Below are positions 44,351 to 53,984 of a DNA stretch of 64,000 nucleotides, piece after piece; the stretch's first letter is position 1, and the number at the start of each line of letters is the position of its first letter. The notes under the pieces are model-generated. The model had not been told where the DNA came from, did no database searches, and saw only the letters and a program-made list of their open reading frames with translations. The translations under genes were made by a program, and so were the position numbers. The stretch is from Azospirillum brasilense (GTDB lineage Bacteria > Pseudomonadota > Alphaproteobacteria > Azospirillales > Azospirillaceae): contig NZ_CP059449.1 in assembly GCF_022023855.1 (NCBI RefSeq), positions 1,350,501 through 1,414,500 on the forward strand, in the 5' to 3' direction.

Positions 44351-47300
44351 ATGAGCGAAGCGTTTTTCGAGCGGCCGATCCTGAACTCGCCCTATGCCTA
44401 CCCTGCACGCCATTGGGAACTGGACGCTGACGGCCAGCCGACGAACCGGATCGTCGAGCATCGCCGCCGGTCCGAACTCATCAGCCCGATCCCGAAGACG
44501 AAGAAACGCCGCAGCTCGACTCAGGCAAGCCTCGACCTCGACCACACTGCCGACCTGACGCACGACGGGCAGGAATACAACCCGACCCCCTACATCAACA
44601 AGATCCGCAGCGAGGTCGAATCCTGGCGCCGGTTGCCGAACCCCAACGACTGGGGCGTCACACCGGAAACCGCCCGCCTGCTCCAGCATTGGCGCCACCA
44701 TCCGTTCCAGGGGGTCCGCCCTTTCTTCTGCCAGATCGAGGCGGTTGAAACCGCGATCTGGTTGACCGAGGTCGCCCCGCAGCGCGGCGAAATCTGGCAG
44801 CACATCAAGGGCGCCAACCAGCAAGCCAACCCGGAACTGCTGCGCATGGCGCTGAAGCTCGCCACCGGCGCGGGCAAGACCACCGTCATGTCGATGCTGA
44901 TCGCATGGCAGACGGTCAACGCCGTTCGCCATCCGAACGCCAAGTCCTTCTCACGCGGCTTCCTGATCGTGGCGCCCGGCATCACTATTCGTGACCGGCT
45001 GCGCGTGCTGCTCCCCAACGACCCCGAGAGCTACTACCGCAACCGCGAGATCGTTCCGGGCGACATGCTCGCCGACATCGAGCGGGCCAAGATCGTCATC
45101 ACCAACTACCATGCCTTCAAGCGCCGCGAGCGCATGGAGGTTTCGAAGGTCGGGCGCGCGCTGCTGAAGGGGCGCGGCCCGGACCTCGACACGCTGGAAA
45201 CCGAAGGCCAGATGCTCCAGCGCGTCATGCCGGACCTGATGGGCTTGAAGAGCATCGTCGTGCTGAACGACGAGGCACACCACTGCTACCGCGAAAAACC
45301 TCCCGAACAGGGCGGCACCGATGATGTCGCCCCGCTGAAAGGCGACGAGAAGGACGAGGCCAAGCGCAACAACGAGGCCGCTCGCCTGTGGATTTCCGGG
45401 CTGGAGACGGTCAAGCGCAAGCTGGGCCTGCGCGCCGTCTACGACCTGTCAGCCACGCCCTTCTTCCTGAACGGCTCCGGCTACGCCGAGGGAACCCTGT
45501 TTCCCTGGACGGTCAGCGACTTCTCGCTGATGGACGCCATCGAGTGCGGCATCGTCAAGCTGCCCCGCGTGCCGGTGGCCGACAACATCCCCGGCGCCGA
45601 CGTGCCGAAGTTCCGCGACCTGTGGACCCACATCGGCAAGCGCATGCCCAAGGCCGGGCGTGGTGCTGGCAAGACGCTCGATCCGCTGGCGATCCCGGTG
45701 GAGCTACAGACCGCGCTGGAGGCGCTCTACGGCCATTACGCCAAGACCTTCGACCTGTGGGAGCATGAAGGTATCGGCGTTCCGCCGGTCTTCATCGTCG
45801 TCTGCAACAACACCGCCACGTCGAAGCTGGTGCATGACTACATCTCCGGCTTCCACCGCCCCAACCCCGACGGGTCCGCGACGTTGGAGCACGGACGCCT
45901 CCCACTGTTCCGCAATTTCGACGAGTCCGGCAACCGGCTGGCCCGTCCGCGCACCCTGCTGATCGACAGCGAGCAGTTGGAATCCGGCGAGGCGCTGGAC
46001 AAGGATTTCCGCGCCATGGCTGGCGACGAGATCGAGCGGTTCCGCCGCGAGATCGTCGAGCGCACCGGCGATATCCGCAAGGGCGAGGCGATCACCGACC
46101 AGGATCTGCTGCGCGAGGTGATGAACACCGTCGGCAAGAAGGGGAAGCTCGGCGAGTCGATCCGCTGCGTCGTCTCCGTCTCCATGCTGACCGAGGGGTG
46201 GGACACCAACACCGTCACCCATGTGCTGGGCGTGCGCGCCTTCGGCACGCAGTTGCTCTGCGAACAGGTGGTCGGCCGCGCCCTGCGGCGCCAGTCCTAC
46301 GACCTGAACGGCGAAGGGCTGTTCAACGTCGAATATGCCGACGTGCTGGGCGTGCCCTTCAACTTCAACGCCAAGCCGGTCATCGCCCCGCCCGCCAAGC
46401 CGCGCGAGACGGTGACGGTCCAGGCGGTCCGCCCCGACCGCGACGCGCTGGAAATCACCTTCCCCCGCGTCGAGGGCTACCGCGTCGAACTGCCGGAGGA
46501 GCGGCTAACCGCCGCCTTCGGCCCGGACTCGGTGCTCGACCTCAACCCCGATCTGGTCGGCCCGTCCGTCACCCAGAACCGGGGTATCATCGGCGAGGGC
46601 GTGGACCTGACCGTCGCCCATCTGGAGGACATGCGCCAGTCCACCATCCTGTTCCATCTGGCCCGCCATCTGCTGTTCCAGAAGTTCCGCGATCCGGGGG
46701 CGGAGCCGAAGCTCCACCTGTTCGGCCAGTTGAAGCGGATCACCAAGCAATGGCTTGACGGCGGCTATCTGCGCTGCACCGGCGGCACCTACCCGGCGCA
46801 GGTGATCTACCGGGAGATCGCCGACATGGCGGCGGAGCGCATCACCGCCGCCATCACGCTGGCGCATGTCGGCGACCGGCCGGTCAAGGCGGTGCTCGAC
46901 AGCTACAACCCCAAAGGCTCCACCGCCTTCGTCAGCTTCACCACGTCCAAGGCCACGCGCTGGCAGACCGACCCCCGCAAATGCCACGTCAATTGGGTAA
47001 TCTGCGACAGCGATTGGGAGATGGAACTGTGCCGGGTGGTGGAAGCCCATCCGCGCGTCCTGTCCTATGTGAAGAACCACGTCCTGGGCTTCGAGGTGCC
47101 CTATCGCCACGGCTCCACCCCGCGCCGCTATCTGCCGGACTTCATCGTCCGCATCGATGACGGACGTGGCCCCGACGATCCGCTGAACCTGATCGTCGAG
47201 GTGAAGGGCTATCGCGGCGAGGACGCCAAGGACAAGGCGGACACCATGCGCGCCTATTGGGTGCCGGGGGTGAACAACCTGGGCAACTTCGGCCGCTGGG

Positions 47301-47386
47301 CCTTCGTGGAATTCACCGCCGTCTACGAGATGGAAACAGCGTTCGCGGCGCTGGTCGAATCCTTCACGCAGTTACAGGCCGCCTAG
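44351..47386 (+). CDS. BPTD_3080-type restriction endonuclease (type III Res-like helicase-nuclease)
   Basis: A 1011-aa protein. SF2 helicase motifs are visible: Walker A LATGAGKTTVMSMLIAW (about 170), a DEAH-like box LNDEAHHCY (about 306), and motif VI VVGRALRRQSY (about 640). The C-terminus has a PD-(D/E)XK nuclease pattern, LPDFIVRI...LNLIVEVKGY (about 930-950). This is the layout of type III Res subunits, in particular the BPTD_3080 group. It lies 13 bp before the DUF262 gene and upstream of a DNA methyltransferase gene, so it is most likely the nuclease of a restriction system. The N-terminal 110 residues are not type III-like and may be group-specific. Confidence 0.88.
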   Translation: MSEAFFERPILNSPYAYPARHWELDADGQPTNRIVEHRRRSELISPIPKTKKRRSSTQASLDLDHTADLTHDGQEYNPTPYINKIRSEVESWRRLPNPNDWGVTPETARLLQHWRHHPFQGVRPFFCQIEAVETAIWLTEVAPQRGEIWQHIKGANQQANPELLRMALKLATGAGKTTVMSMLIAWQTVNAVRHPNAKSFSRGFLIVAPGITIRDRLRVLLPNDPESYYRNREIVPGDMLADIERAKIVITNYHAFKRRERMEVSKVGRALLKGRGPDLDTLETEGQMLQRVMPDLMGLKSIVVLNDEAHHCYREKPPEQGGTDDVAPLKGDEKDEAKRNNEAARLWISGLETVKRKLGLRAVYDLSATPFFLNGSGYAEGTLFPWTVSDFSLMDAIECGIVKLPRVPVADNIPGADVPKFRDLWTHIGKRMPKAGRGAGKTLDPLAIPVELQTALEALYGHYAKTFDLWEHEGIGVPPVFIVVCNNTATSKLVHDYISGFHRPNPDGSATLEHGRLPLFRNFDESGNRLARPRTLLIDSEQLESGEALDKDFRAMAGDEIERFRREIVERTGDIRKGEAITDQDLLREVMNTVGKKGKLGESIRCVVSVSMLTEGWDTNTVTHVLGVRAFGTQLLCEQVVGRALRRQSYDLNGEGLFNVEYADVLGVPFNFNAKPVIAPPAKPRETVTVQAVRPDRDALEITFPRVEGYRVELPEERLTAAFGPDSVLDLNPDLVGPSVTQNRGIIGEGVDLTVAHLEDMRQSTILFHLARHLLFQKFRDPGAEPKLHLFGQLKRITKQWLDGGYLRCTGGTYPAQVIYREIADMAAERITAAITLAHVGDRPVKAVLDSYNPKGSTAFVSFTTSKATRWQTDPRKCHVNWVICDSDWEMELCRVVEAHPRVLSYVKNHVLGFEVPYRHGSTPRRYLPDFIVRIDDGRGPDDPLNLIVEVKGYRGEDAKDKADTMRAYWVPGVNNLGNFGRWAFVEFTAVYEMETAFAALVESFTQLQAA

Positions 47387-47399
47387 GAGTCGAGCAGCC

Positions 47400-49316
47400 A
47401 TGCCCACCGCATTCAAGACCAACCCGATCAAGCTGGAAGAGCTTCTGTCCGATTGCGAGTCCGGCAAGATCCAGTTGCCCGATTTCCAGCGCAGTTGGGT
47501 GTGGGACGAGGATCGCATCCTCAGCCTGATCGCGTCGGTATCGCTGGGTTTTCCGGTTGGCGCACTGATGACGCTGGAGATGAGGGCTGGCGCGGCGGAA
47601 ACCTTCGCCCGCCGCCCCTTGCACGGCACGCCGCCGGAGGCGACAGGACGGCACCCGGAGCAACTGCTGCTGGACGGCCAGCAACGGATGACCTCACTCT
47701 ACCAGACCTGCTTGCGGCGCGAGGTCGTGAAGACGGTCACACCGAAACAGCGGGTGGTTCGCCGCTGGTTCTACATCGACATCGTCAAGGCGCTGACCCC
47801 TGGTCTCGACCGCATCGACGCCATTGTCACCGTGCCGGAAGACCGGGCGCTCAAAGCCGATTTCAACCGCCGGATCGTTCTCGACCTGTCCACGCCGGAG
47901 TTGGAATACGGCGCCCTGATGTTCCCGCTGAACCGGACCTTCGACTGGGACGAATGGCAGGAGGCGTATGGCGATTACTGGATTGCCCGTGGCGAATCGG
48001 CGAAGCGCGAAATCTTCAAGCAGTTCAAGAACGACGTGCTCCAGAACATCAAGGGCTATCAGGTTCCGGTAATCGCGCTTGGCGACACCACCTCCCACGA
48101 GGCCGTGTGCCTTGTCTTCGAGAAGGTGAACACCGGTGGCAAGCCCCTAGACGCCTTCGAGTTGGTCACGTCGATGTATGCCGCCAGGGGGTTCCGCTTG
48201 CGGGACGATTGGCTCGGCCATAACGGGGAACCGGGCCTCCAGCAGAGGCTTCAGACCTTCGGCCGGGTCGGCGACCAACCCTTCGGCATTCTGGAAAAGG
48301 TGTCGAGCACCGATCTGCTTCAGGCGATTTCCCTGCTCCACACAAAGCAGGTCCGGCAGCAGGCGAAGGCTGAGGGGGTGAACGACGCCGATCTGCCCCC
48401 CGTCCGCGCCACGCGGCAATCGCTGTTGGAGTTGCCGCTGGACGCCTACCGCGCGCACCGTGCGGCTGTCGAAGAGGGCTTCAAGACGGCGGCGCGTTTC
48501 CTGCGGCTGAACGGCATCTACCGGGTCATCGATCTGCCCTACCAGTCGCAACTGGTGCCGATGGCCGCGATCCTGGCGGAGATCGGCCCCCGGTGGGAGC
48601 ATGCCGCCAACCGGGAAAAGCTGTCGCGCTGGTTCTGGTGCGGGATATTCGGCGAACTCTACGGCTCCGCCACCGACTCCCGTTTCGCCAAGGACGTGAT
48701 GGAGGTGCCCGCATGGCTGGAAGGTGGCGCCGCCCCGACCACGGTCGCCGACGGCGTGTTCCTGCCGGACCGGCTCAAGACGATGCGGACCCGCCTGTCC
48801 GCCGCCTACAAGGGAATCCACGCCCTTCTGATGCGGGAAGGCGCCCAGGATTTCCGGTCCGGCCAGAATTACGACCAGACCGTCTTCTTCGACGAGGCGG
48901 TGGACATCCACCACATCTTCCCGCAGGCATGGTGCAAGCAGCGCGGCATCGACGCGAAAATCTTCGATACCATCATCAACAAGACGCCGCTGTCCTACCG
49001 CACCAACCGCATCATCGGCGGCGTCGCGCCGTCCGCCTACATCGCCAAGCTGGAAAACGGCAAGCCGCCGGGCGATCCCCCGCTGGCCCCGGCGGTCATC
49101 GACGGCCATCTGCGCTCGCACGGCATCGACCCCGCCCTGCTGCGTGCCGACCGCTTCGACGATTTTCTGGCCGACCGCGAGCGGTGGCTGCTGTCGCTGA
49201 TCGCCAAGGCCACCGGACATCCCGTCATGGGCGCCGACATCGCTGGCCTGGACGGCGACGACGCGCCGGATGATCTGCTGCGCGACGCCGGTATGATGGA
49301 CATGGCCGCCGAATGA
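47400..49316 (+). CDS. DUF262 / HNH GmrSD-like protein
   Basis: A 638-aa protein with all DUF262 (GmrS-like) landmarks: IQLPDFQRSWVWDEDRIL (about 25), LLLDGQQRMTSLYQ (about 90, the DGQQR NTPase motif), and FEKVNTGGKPLDAFEL (about 240). The C-terminal half has a DUF1524-type HNH signature, DIHHIFPQAWC (about 502) and NKTPLSYRTNRIIGG (about 525). GmrSD enzymes cut modified DNA, using nucleotide. Here it lies between a type III-like Res and a methyltransferase, so it may be a second effector of the same system rather than a separate type IV enzyme. Spacing to its neighbours is 13 and 72 bp. Confidence 0.9.
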   Translation: MPTAFKTNPIKLEELLSDCESGKIQLPDFQRSWVWDEDRILSLIASVSLGFPVGALMTLEMRAGAAETFARRPLHGTPPEATGRHPEQLLLDGQQRMTSLYQTCLRREVVKTVTPKQRVVRRWFYIDIVKALTPGLDRIDAIVTVPEDRALKADFNRRIVLDLSTPELEYGALMFPLNRTFDWDEWQEAYGDYWIARGESAKREIFKQFKNDVLQNIKGYQVPVIALGDTTSHEAVCLVFEKVNTGGKPLDAFELVTSMYAARGFRLRDDWLGHNGEPGLQQRLQTFGRVGDQPFGILEKVSSTDLLQAISLLHTKQVRQQAKAEGVNDADLPPVRATRQSLLELPLDAYRAHRAAVEEGFKTAARFLRLNGIYRVIDLPYQSQLVPMAAILAEIGPRWEHAANREKLSRWFWCGIFGELYGSATDSRFAKDVMEVPAWLEGGAAPTTVADGVFLPDRLKTMRTRLSAAYKGIHALLMREGAQDFRSGQNYDQTVFFDEAVDIHHIFPQAWCKQRGIDAKIFDTIINKTPLSYRTNRIIGGVAPSAYIAKLENGKPPGDPPLAPAVIDGHLRSHGIDPALLRADRFDDFLADRERWLLSLIAKATGHPVMGADIAGLDGDDAPDDLLRDAGMMDMAAE

Positions 49317-49388
49317 CGACCGAACCGGCTGGCGGCTTGTCCGACCGCCGGGTTGCATTGAATTGATCCAGTTGGGAACGCATCGGGT

Positions 49389-52211
49389 ATGGCGAAGAAA
49401 GACATCGAGGTCGAGGCGCTGACGCACAAGGACGCCAAGCGGCGGCTGATCCCGACGGCGGAGTTGCAGTCGGTGATGGACGAAGCCGACAAGGCGCCCG
49501 TGCGCGTCGCCTATGAACGGCGCAACCGCGATCTCGATCCGCAACTGGTGTGGCGCGGCAAGGATGACCAGGACTGGTCGGACCTGATCGTCCAGGCCCC
49601 GCCGCTCTACATCCAGGAGAAAGTCCACCCGAAGGTTCTGATCGAGGAACTGAAGCGCGAAACCCGCGCGCGGGCCGACGCGAACAAGCCCAAGGGCAGC
49701 AATTTCGACCTGTTCGCCGATTTCAACGGCCTGCCCGCCAAGGATGTGGCGACCGAGTTCTACCGCCACGACTCCAACTGGACCAACCGCATGGTGCTGG
49801 GCGACAGCCTTGCCGTGATGGCGAGCCTCGCGGAGCGCGAGGGGCTGCGCGGCAAGGTCCAGTGCATCTATTTCGACCCGCCCTATGGCATCAAGTTCAA
49901 CAGCAATTTCCAGTGGTCCACCACCAGCCGCGACGTGAAGGACGGCAACAAGGACCACATCACCCGCGAGCCGGAGCAGGTGCGCGCCTTCCGCGACACA
50001 TGGCGCGACGGCATCCACTCCTACCTGACCTATCTGCGCGACCGCCTGACCGTCGCCCGCGACCTGCTGACCGACAGCGGGTCGATCTTCGTCCAGATCG
50101 GCGACGAGAACGTGCATCGCGTGCGGGCGCTGATGGATGAGGTGTTCGGGGATGAGAACTGCGTTGCGCAGGTAAGCATTGAGAAAACAAGCAGCCAAAC
50201 GCAGGATTATATTTCCCCCGTCACGGATTATATCCTGTGGTATGCGCGAGATAAGGCGCGCATGAAGTATAGGCCAGCCTGGATGGATAAAGCATCGGGC
50301 CAAGCAGGCTTCGCAGAGTATAGTCGAATTGCATTGTCGGATATGTCTCGGCGACGGATGACGAATGATGAAGCAACAGGCAATGAATCTCTCCCCAACG
50401 GCGCGCGCATTTATCGTCAGGATAACTTGACCAGTCAGAGTATGGGGCGCGAGAAAGGGGAGGGTGCTGCATCTTGGTTCGATGTCCAAGTTGACGGCAG
50501 CGTCTTCCGACCAAGCCTGCAAAATAGGTGGAAGACCAATAAAACGGGGATGTCCCGCCTCGTAATGGCGCGCCGAGTTGAGGCACGTGGAAGCAGTTTG
50601 AGCTATGTGCGCTTTGTTGAAGACTTTCCAGTTGTTCCGATTAATAATATTTGGAGAGATGTGAAATTTTCCAGTCGTGCAGAAGACAAGGCATATATTG
50701 TCCAAACTGCGGCTCGGATGGTTCAACGCTGCATCCTGATGGCGACCGACCCCGGCGACCTCGTGCTCGATCCCACCTGCGGGTCGGGCACGACGGCCTA
50801 TGTCGCCGAGCAATGGGGGCGGCGGTGGATCACCATCGACACCTCGCGGGTGGCGCTGGCGCTGGCCCGCGCCCGCATCATGGGCGCGCGCTATCCCTAT
50901 TACCTGCTGGCCGACAGCCGCGAGGGCCAGATCAGGGAAGGCGAGATCACCCGCACCCCGCCCAAGGACGCCCCGACGCGCGGCGACATCCGCCTGGGCT
51001 TCGTCTATGACCGGGTGCCCCACATCACCCTGAAATCCATCGCCAACAACGCCGAGATCGACGTGATCTGGGAGGAGGCGCAGAAGGCCCTGGAGCCGCT
51101 GCGCGCCCAACTGAACGCGGCGCTCAGCACCGGCTGGGAGGAGTGGCAGATCCCCCGCGCGGCGGAGGAGGGCTGGCCGCAGGCGGCCAAGGCGCTCCAC
51201 GCCGAGTGGTGGACGCTGCGCATCAAGCGCCAGACCGACATCGACGCCTCGATCTCCGCCAAGGCCGAGTTCGAGTATCTCTACGACAAGCCCTATGTCG
51301 ACAAGGACAAGGTCCGCGTTGCCGGTCCCTTTACGGTGGAGAGCCTGTCGCCTCACCGCGTGCTGGCGGTGGACGAGGACGACGAACTGATCGACCTGCT
51401 CGACGCGGCCGAGGGCAAGCGCAAGCCGTCCGACCTCGCTCCCGACGACTTCGCGGCGATGATCCTCGACAATCTGCGGGCCGCCGGGGTGCAGCAGGCG
51501 CACAAGCAGGACCGCATCGCCTTCACGTCGCTGACCCCCTGGCCGGGTGACTTCATCGCCGCCGAAGGGCGCTACATGGAGGGCGAGCGTGAACGCCGCG
51601 CGGGCATCCTGATTGGGCCTGAATTCGGCACGGTGTCGCGCGCCGATCTGGTGGCGGCGGCACGCGAGGCGGGCGACGCCGGGTTTGACGTGGTGGTGGC
51701 CTGCGCCTTCAACTACGACGCCCGTTCAGCCGATTTCGAGAAGCTGGGCCGCATCCCGGTATTGAAGGCGCGGATGAACCCCGACCTGCACATGGGCGGC
51801 GACCTGAAGACGACGGGAGCGGGCAACCTGTTCGTCGTGTTCGGCGAACCGGACATCGACATCCTGAAGGACGCCGACGGTCGCCTGCGCGTGCGGATCA
51901 AGGGCATCGACGTTTTCCATCCCTCCACCGGCGAGATCACCTCGGGCGGCCCCGACACCATCGCCGTCTGGTTCATCGACACCGATTACAACGAGGAGAG
52001 CTTCTTCGTCCGCCACGCCTATTTCCTGGGCGCGTCCGACCCCTACAAGGCCCTGCGCACGACGTTGAAGGCGGAGATCGATGCCGACGCCTGGGCCAGC
52101 CTGAACAGCGACACCAGCCGTCCCTTCGACCTGCCCTCGTCCGGCCGCATCGCGGTGAAGGTCATCAACCACCTCGGCGACGAGGTGATGAAGGTGTTCT
52201 CGGTGGAATGA
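49389..52211 (+). CDS. Site-specific DNA methyltransferase (type III Mod-like)
   Basis: A 940-aa methyltransferase, large for a Mod subunit. The catalytic motif IV (IYFDPPYGIKFN, about 161) comes before the SAM-binding motif I (LDPTCGSGTTAYVAEQ, about 458), the beta-class order for N6-adenine or N4-cytosine enzymes. Between them, about 260-450, lies the presumed target-recognition region. Its DNA (about 50160-50720) is visibly AT-richer than either flank. The C-terminal 400 residues probably bind the partner Res. It is last of the trio and should protect self DNA. Confidence 0.9.
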   Translation: MAKKDIEVEALTHKDAKRRLIPTAELQSVMDEADKAPVRVAYERRNRDLDPQLVWRGKDDQDWSDLIVQAPPLYIQEKVHPKVLIEELKRETRARADANKPKGSNFDLFADFNGLPAKDVATEFYRHDSNWTNRMVLGDSLAVMASLAEREGLRGKVQCIYFDPPYGIKFNSNFQWSTTSRDVKDGNKDHITREPEQVRAFRDTWRDGIHSYLTYLRDRLTVARDLLTDSGSIFVQIGDENVHRVRALMDEVFGDENCVAQVSIEKTSSQTQDYISPVTDYILWYARDKARMKYRPAWMDKASGQAGFAEYSRIALSDMSRRRMTNDEATGNESLPNGARIYRQDNLTSQSMGREKGEGAASWFDVQVDGSVFRPSLQNRWKTNKTGMSRLVMARRVEARGSSLSYVRFVEDFPVVPINNIWRDVKFSSRAEDKAYIVQTAARMVQRCILMATDPGDLVLDPTCGSGTTAYVAEQWGRRWITIDTSRVALALARARIMGARYPYYLLADSREGQIREGEITRTPPKDAPTRGDIRLGFVYDRVPHITLKSIANNAEIDVIWEEAQKALEPLRAQLNAALSTGWEEWQIPRAAEEGWPQAAKALHAEWWTLRIKRQTDIDASISAKAEFEYLYDKPYVDKDKVRVAGPFTVESLSPHRVLAVDEDDELIDLLDAAEGKRKPSDLAPDDFAAMILDNLRAAGVQQAHKQDRIAFTSLTPWPGDFIAAEGRYMEGERERRAGILIGPEFGTVSRADLVAAAREAGDAGFDVVVACAFNYDARSADFEKLGRIPVLKARMNPDLHMGGDLKTTGAGNLFVVFGEPDIDILKDADGRLRVRIKGIDVFHPSTGEITSGGPDTIAVWFIDTDYNEESFFVRHAYFLGASDPYKALRTTLKAEIDADAWASLNSDTSRPFDLPSSGRIAVKVINHLGDEVMKVFSVE

Positions 52212-52392
52212 GGCGATGGACAGCGAAGGCAACGGCGGGAAGGGCGGCTCCGGCGATTAGGAGGCAACAAGCGGCGTCTACGCCATTCGTCCCGCTGGGC
52301 AGGAGGGGTGATTCCTGCGCAATTATCGCGACGACCTGTCGCGCTGTGGATCGCCGGACGTCTGGAGGACGACATAGCGCCGAAAGAAATCG

Positions 52393-52625
52393 AGGCGGCT
52401 TCGAGAACACGATGGCGCAGCAGATCGAAGCCGCCGAGGTTTATCGTGCGCTTGGCCGTCTTCAGCTTGCTGATCTGCCGTTCCACCAGTCCGGTGCTCC
52501 ACGGCAAGGCCAACGCCGCGCGCACCGCCGCCAAATGGCACTTGGTGCCTGCGGCGAAGGCGCGTTCGGTTGCATTGATCTCGTTGTCCTCGGTCACGAC
52601 CAGCCCCCGGTGCCGTGAGTAATTC
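52393..52625 (-). pseudogene. ISL3-like transposase C-terminal remnant
   Basis: The reverse strand reads ALALPWSTGLVERQISKLKT followed by INLGGFDLLRHRVLEA, which is how ISL3-type transposases end (their usual pattern is WSxGxVEGxINxLK...FDLLRxRVL). The N-terminal catalytic part is absent and no terminal repeats are visible. It is therefore a decayed fragment. It lies in the 518-bp gap after the methyltransferase gene. Confidence 0.6.
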
Positions 52626-52737
52626 CACCGGGAGACCGCTACTCCGGATGGCGAAGTGGGGATAATTTGGTTCCGTGACCGTGCCCAGAGCATGCCGCTG
52701 GAGCCTAATCTTCCCTCAAGGGAGATCCCATGACTAC

Positions 52738-53787
52738 TAGAGCATTTTCCAGTTACTCCGGCTCATAGCCAGCGGCAGTAAAGTAGTTGGCGCATTCGTT
52801 GGGAGGGAACTCATTGAGAAGTTGGCCGATGGTTTGCCAAAGGGCCTCCTTGGTTCGGGCTGCGGCCTTCCTCAGGAGCGCCTTGAGCTTGGCGAAGGCG
52901 TTCTCAATGGGGTTGAAGTCCGGCGAATAGGGCGGCAGGAGCAGGAGGTGTGCGCCGGTGGCGGTGATCGCCGCCCGCACCGCCGCGCTCTTGTGGGCCG
53001 GCAGGTTGTCCATGATCACGACATCGCCCGCTTGCAGCGTCGGGCACAGGACCTGCTCGACGTAGGCCAGGAACCACCGCCCGGTCATCGGCCCATCCAG
53101 CACCATCGGTGCTGTGAAGCCGCTCAGGCGCAGACCGGCGACGAAGGTGGTGGTCTTCCAGTGCCCATGCGGGATGCCGGCGCGCAGCCGCTCGCCGCGG
53201 GCGCAACGCCCGTACAGGCGGGCCATCTTGGTCGAGGCGCCGGTCTCGTCGAGGAACACCAGCTTGGTCGGATCAAGGTCGGGCTGCGCCTCAAACCACG
53301 CCTCCCGTGCCGCGGCGACGTCCGCGCGGTCCTGCTCGGCCGCATGCGCGGTTTTTTTTAAATGTGATGCCGCGCGCGGCGAAGAAGCGCCACAGCGTGC
53401 CAATGCTGGCGGACGCGCCGCGCTCCTCACGCAGGCGCGCCTGCAACTCGGCCAAGGTGAGGTGGGGCGTCACCGCGACGAGACCGAGCAAGAACGCCGC
53501 ATGAGCATCGAGCTTCGAGCCGCGCGGCGGGCCTTGACGCCGCGCCGCCGTCTCGCCGGTGCTGCGTGCCCGGCGCACCCACACGATCGCCGTGGCGATG
53601 CCAACCTGGTAGCGCGCAGCGGCTTGCCGGGCCGACAGGCCATCCGCCACCGCCTTCAACACGCGATCCCGCAAATACCTGGCTGTAGGCTCGGGCCATG
53701 CTGATCCTCCATCCGCCAAGGACGGTGAATCACGCAGCCCAGTCGCCGTAAATTCCTCCTGAATCGGTAACTCCTGAAAGGGCTCTA
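52738..53787. mobile_element. IS630-family insertion sequence with TA target duplication
   Basis: About 1,046 bp between two TA dinucleotides (52738-52739 and 53786-53787). The ends share TAGAGC-N2-TTTC as imperfect terminal inverted repeats. The single transposase gene lies on the reverse strand. TA duplication and size are typical of IS630/Tc1-mariner elements. Confidence 0.88.
52753..53699 (-). pseudogene. IS630-family transposase with two frame breaks
   Basis: Reading from ATG 53699 gives MARAYSQ, then one extra base shifts the frame; the next frame continues as YLRDRVLKAVADGLSARQAA, a normal IS630 HTH N-terminus. A second break lies at a run of eight A on the coding strand (53352-53359 as T). 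With seven A the fusion would read [14 protein letters not shown] in frame. The DDE triad is present after it: [30 protein letters not shown]. The enzyme is probably inactive unless slippage restores the frame. Confidence 0.82.
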
Positions 53788-53984
53788 GCGAACTGCCTCC
53801 GCGTGTGCAGGAAAAGCTATTCCAGATCGTTAGGCTGCTGGCCCGTATCGCCGCACAGGAAACGATCAAAAAGGTCAAAGTCCCCGAGCCTGATCCGCCA
53901 AAGCCAAAATCCAGGAAAAGAAAATTACACAAGGAAAACGGCCTTGCGTAGCTTCAGGGGCGTTTCCCGGCCGCTTACGGCCCG

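Larger units (their letters stand above)
52730..53951 (+). pseudogene. Small gene split by IS630-family insertion
   Basis: ATGACTACTA (52730-52739), preceded by an AAGGGAG ribosome site, ends at the left TA of the IS. From 53788 the reading continues GCGAACTGCCT... to a TAG at 53951. Removing the IS and one TA joins the two pieces in frame into a 57-aa protein beginning MTTSELPPRVQEKLFQIVRL, with a basic Pro/Lys-rich tail (KPKSRKRKLHKENGLA). The total, 174 nt, is a whole number of codons. The protein has no known domain. The gene is now broken after codon three. Confidence 0.85.

Noticed and set aside
48147..51503. 1118-aa reverse open frame across the DUF262 and methyltransferase genes
   Set aside because: Spurious antisense reading. 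The forward proteins have full motif sets and continuous homology patterns; the reverse product has none.
52043..52693. 216-aa reverse frame taken as one gene
   Set aside because: Only about 52393-52625 resembles a transposase; the remainder is antisense to the end of the methyltransferase gene.
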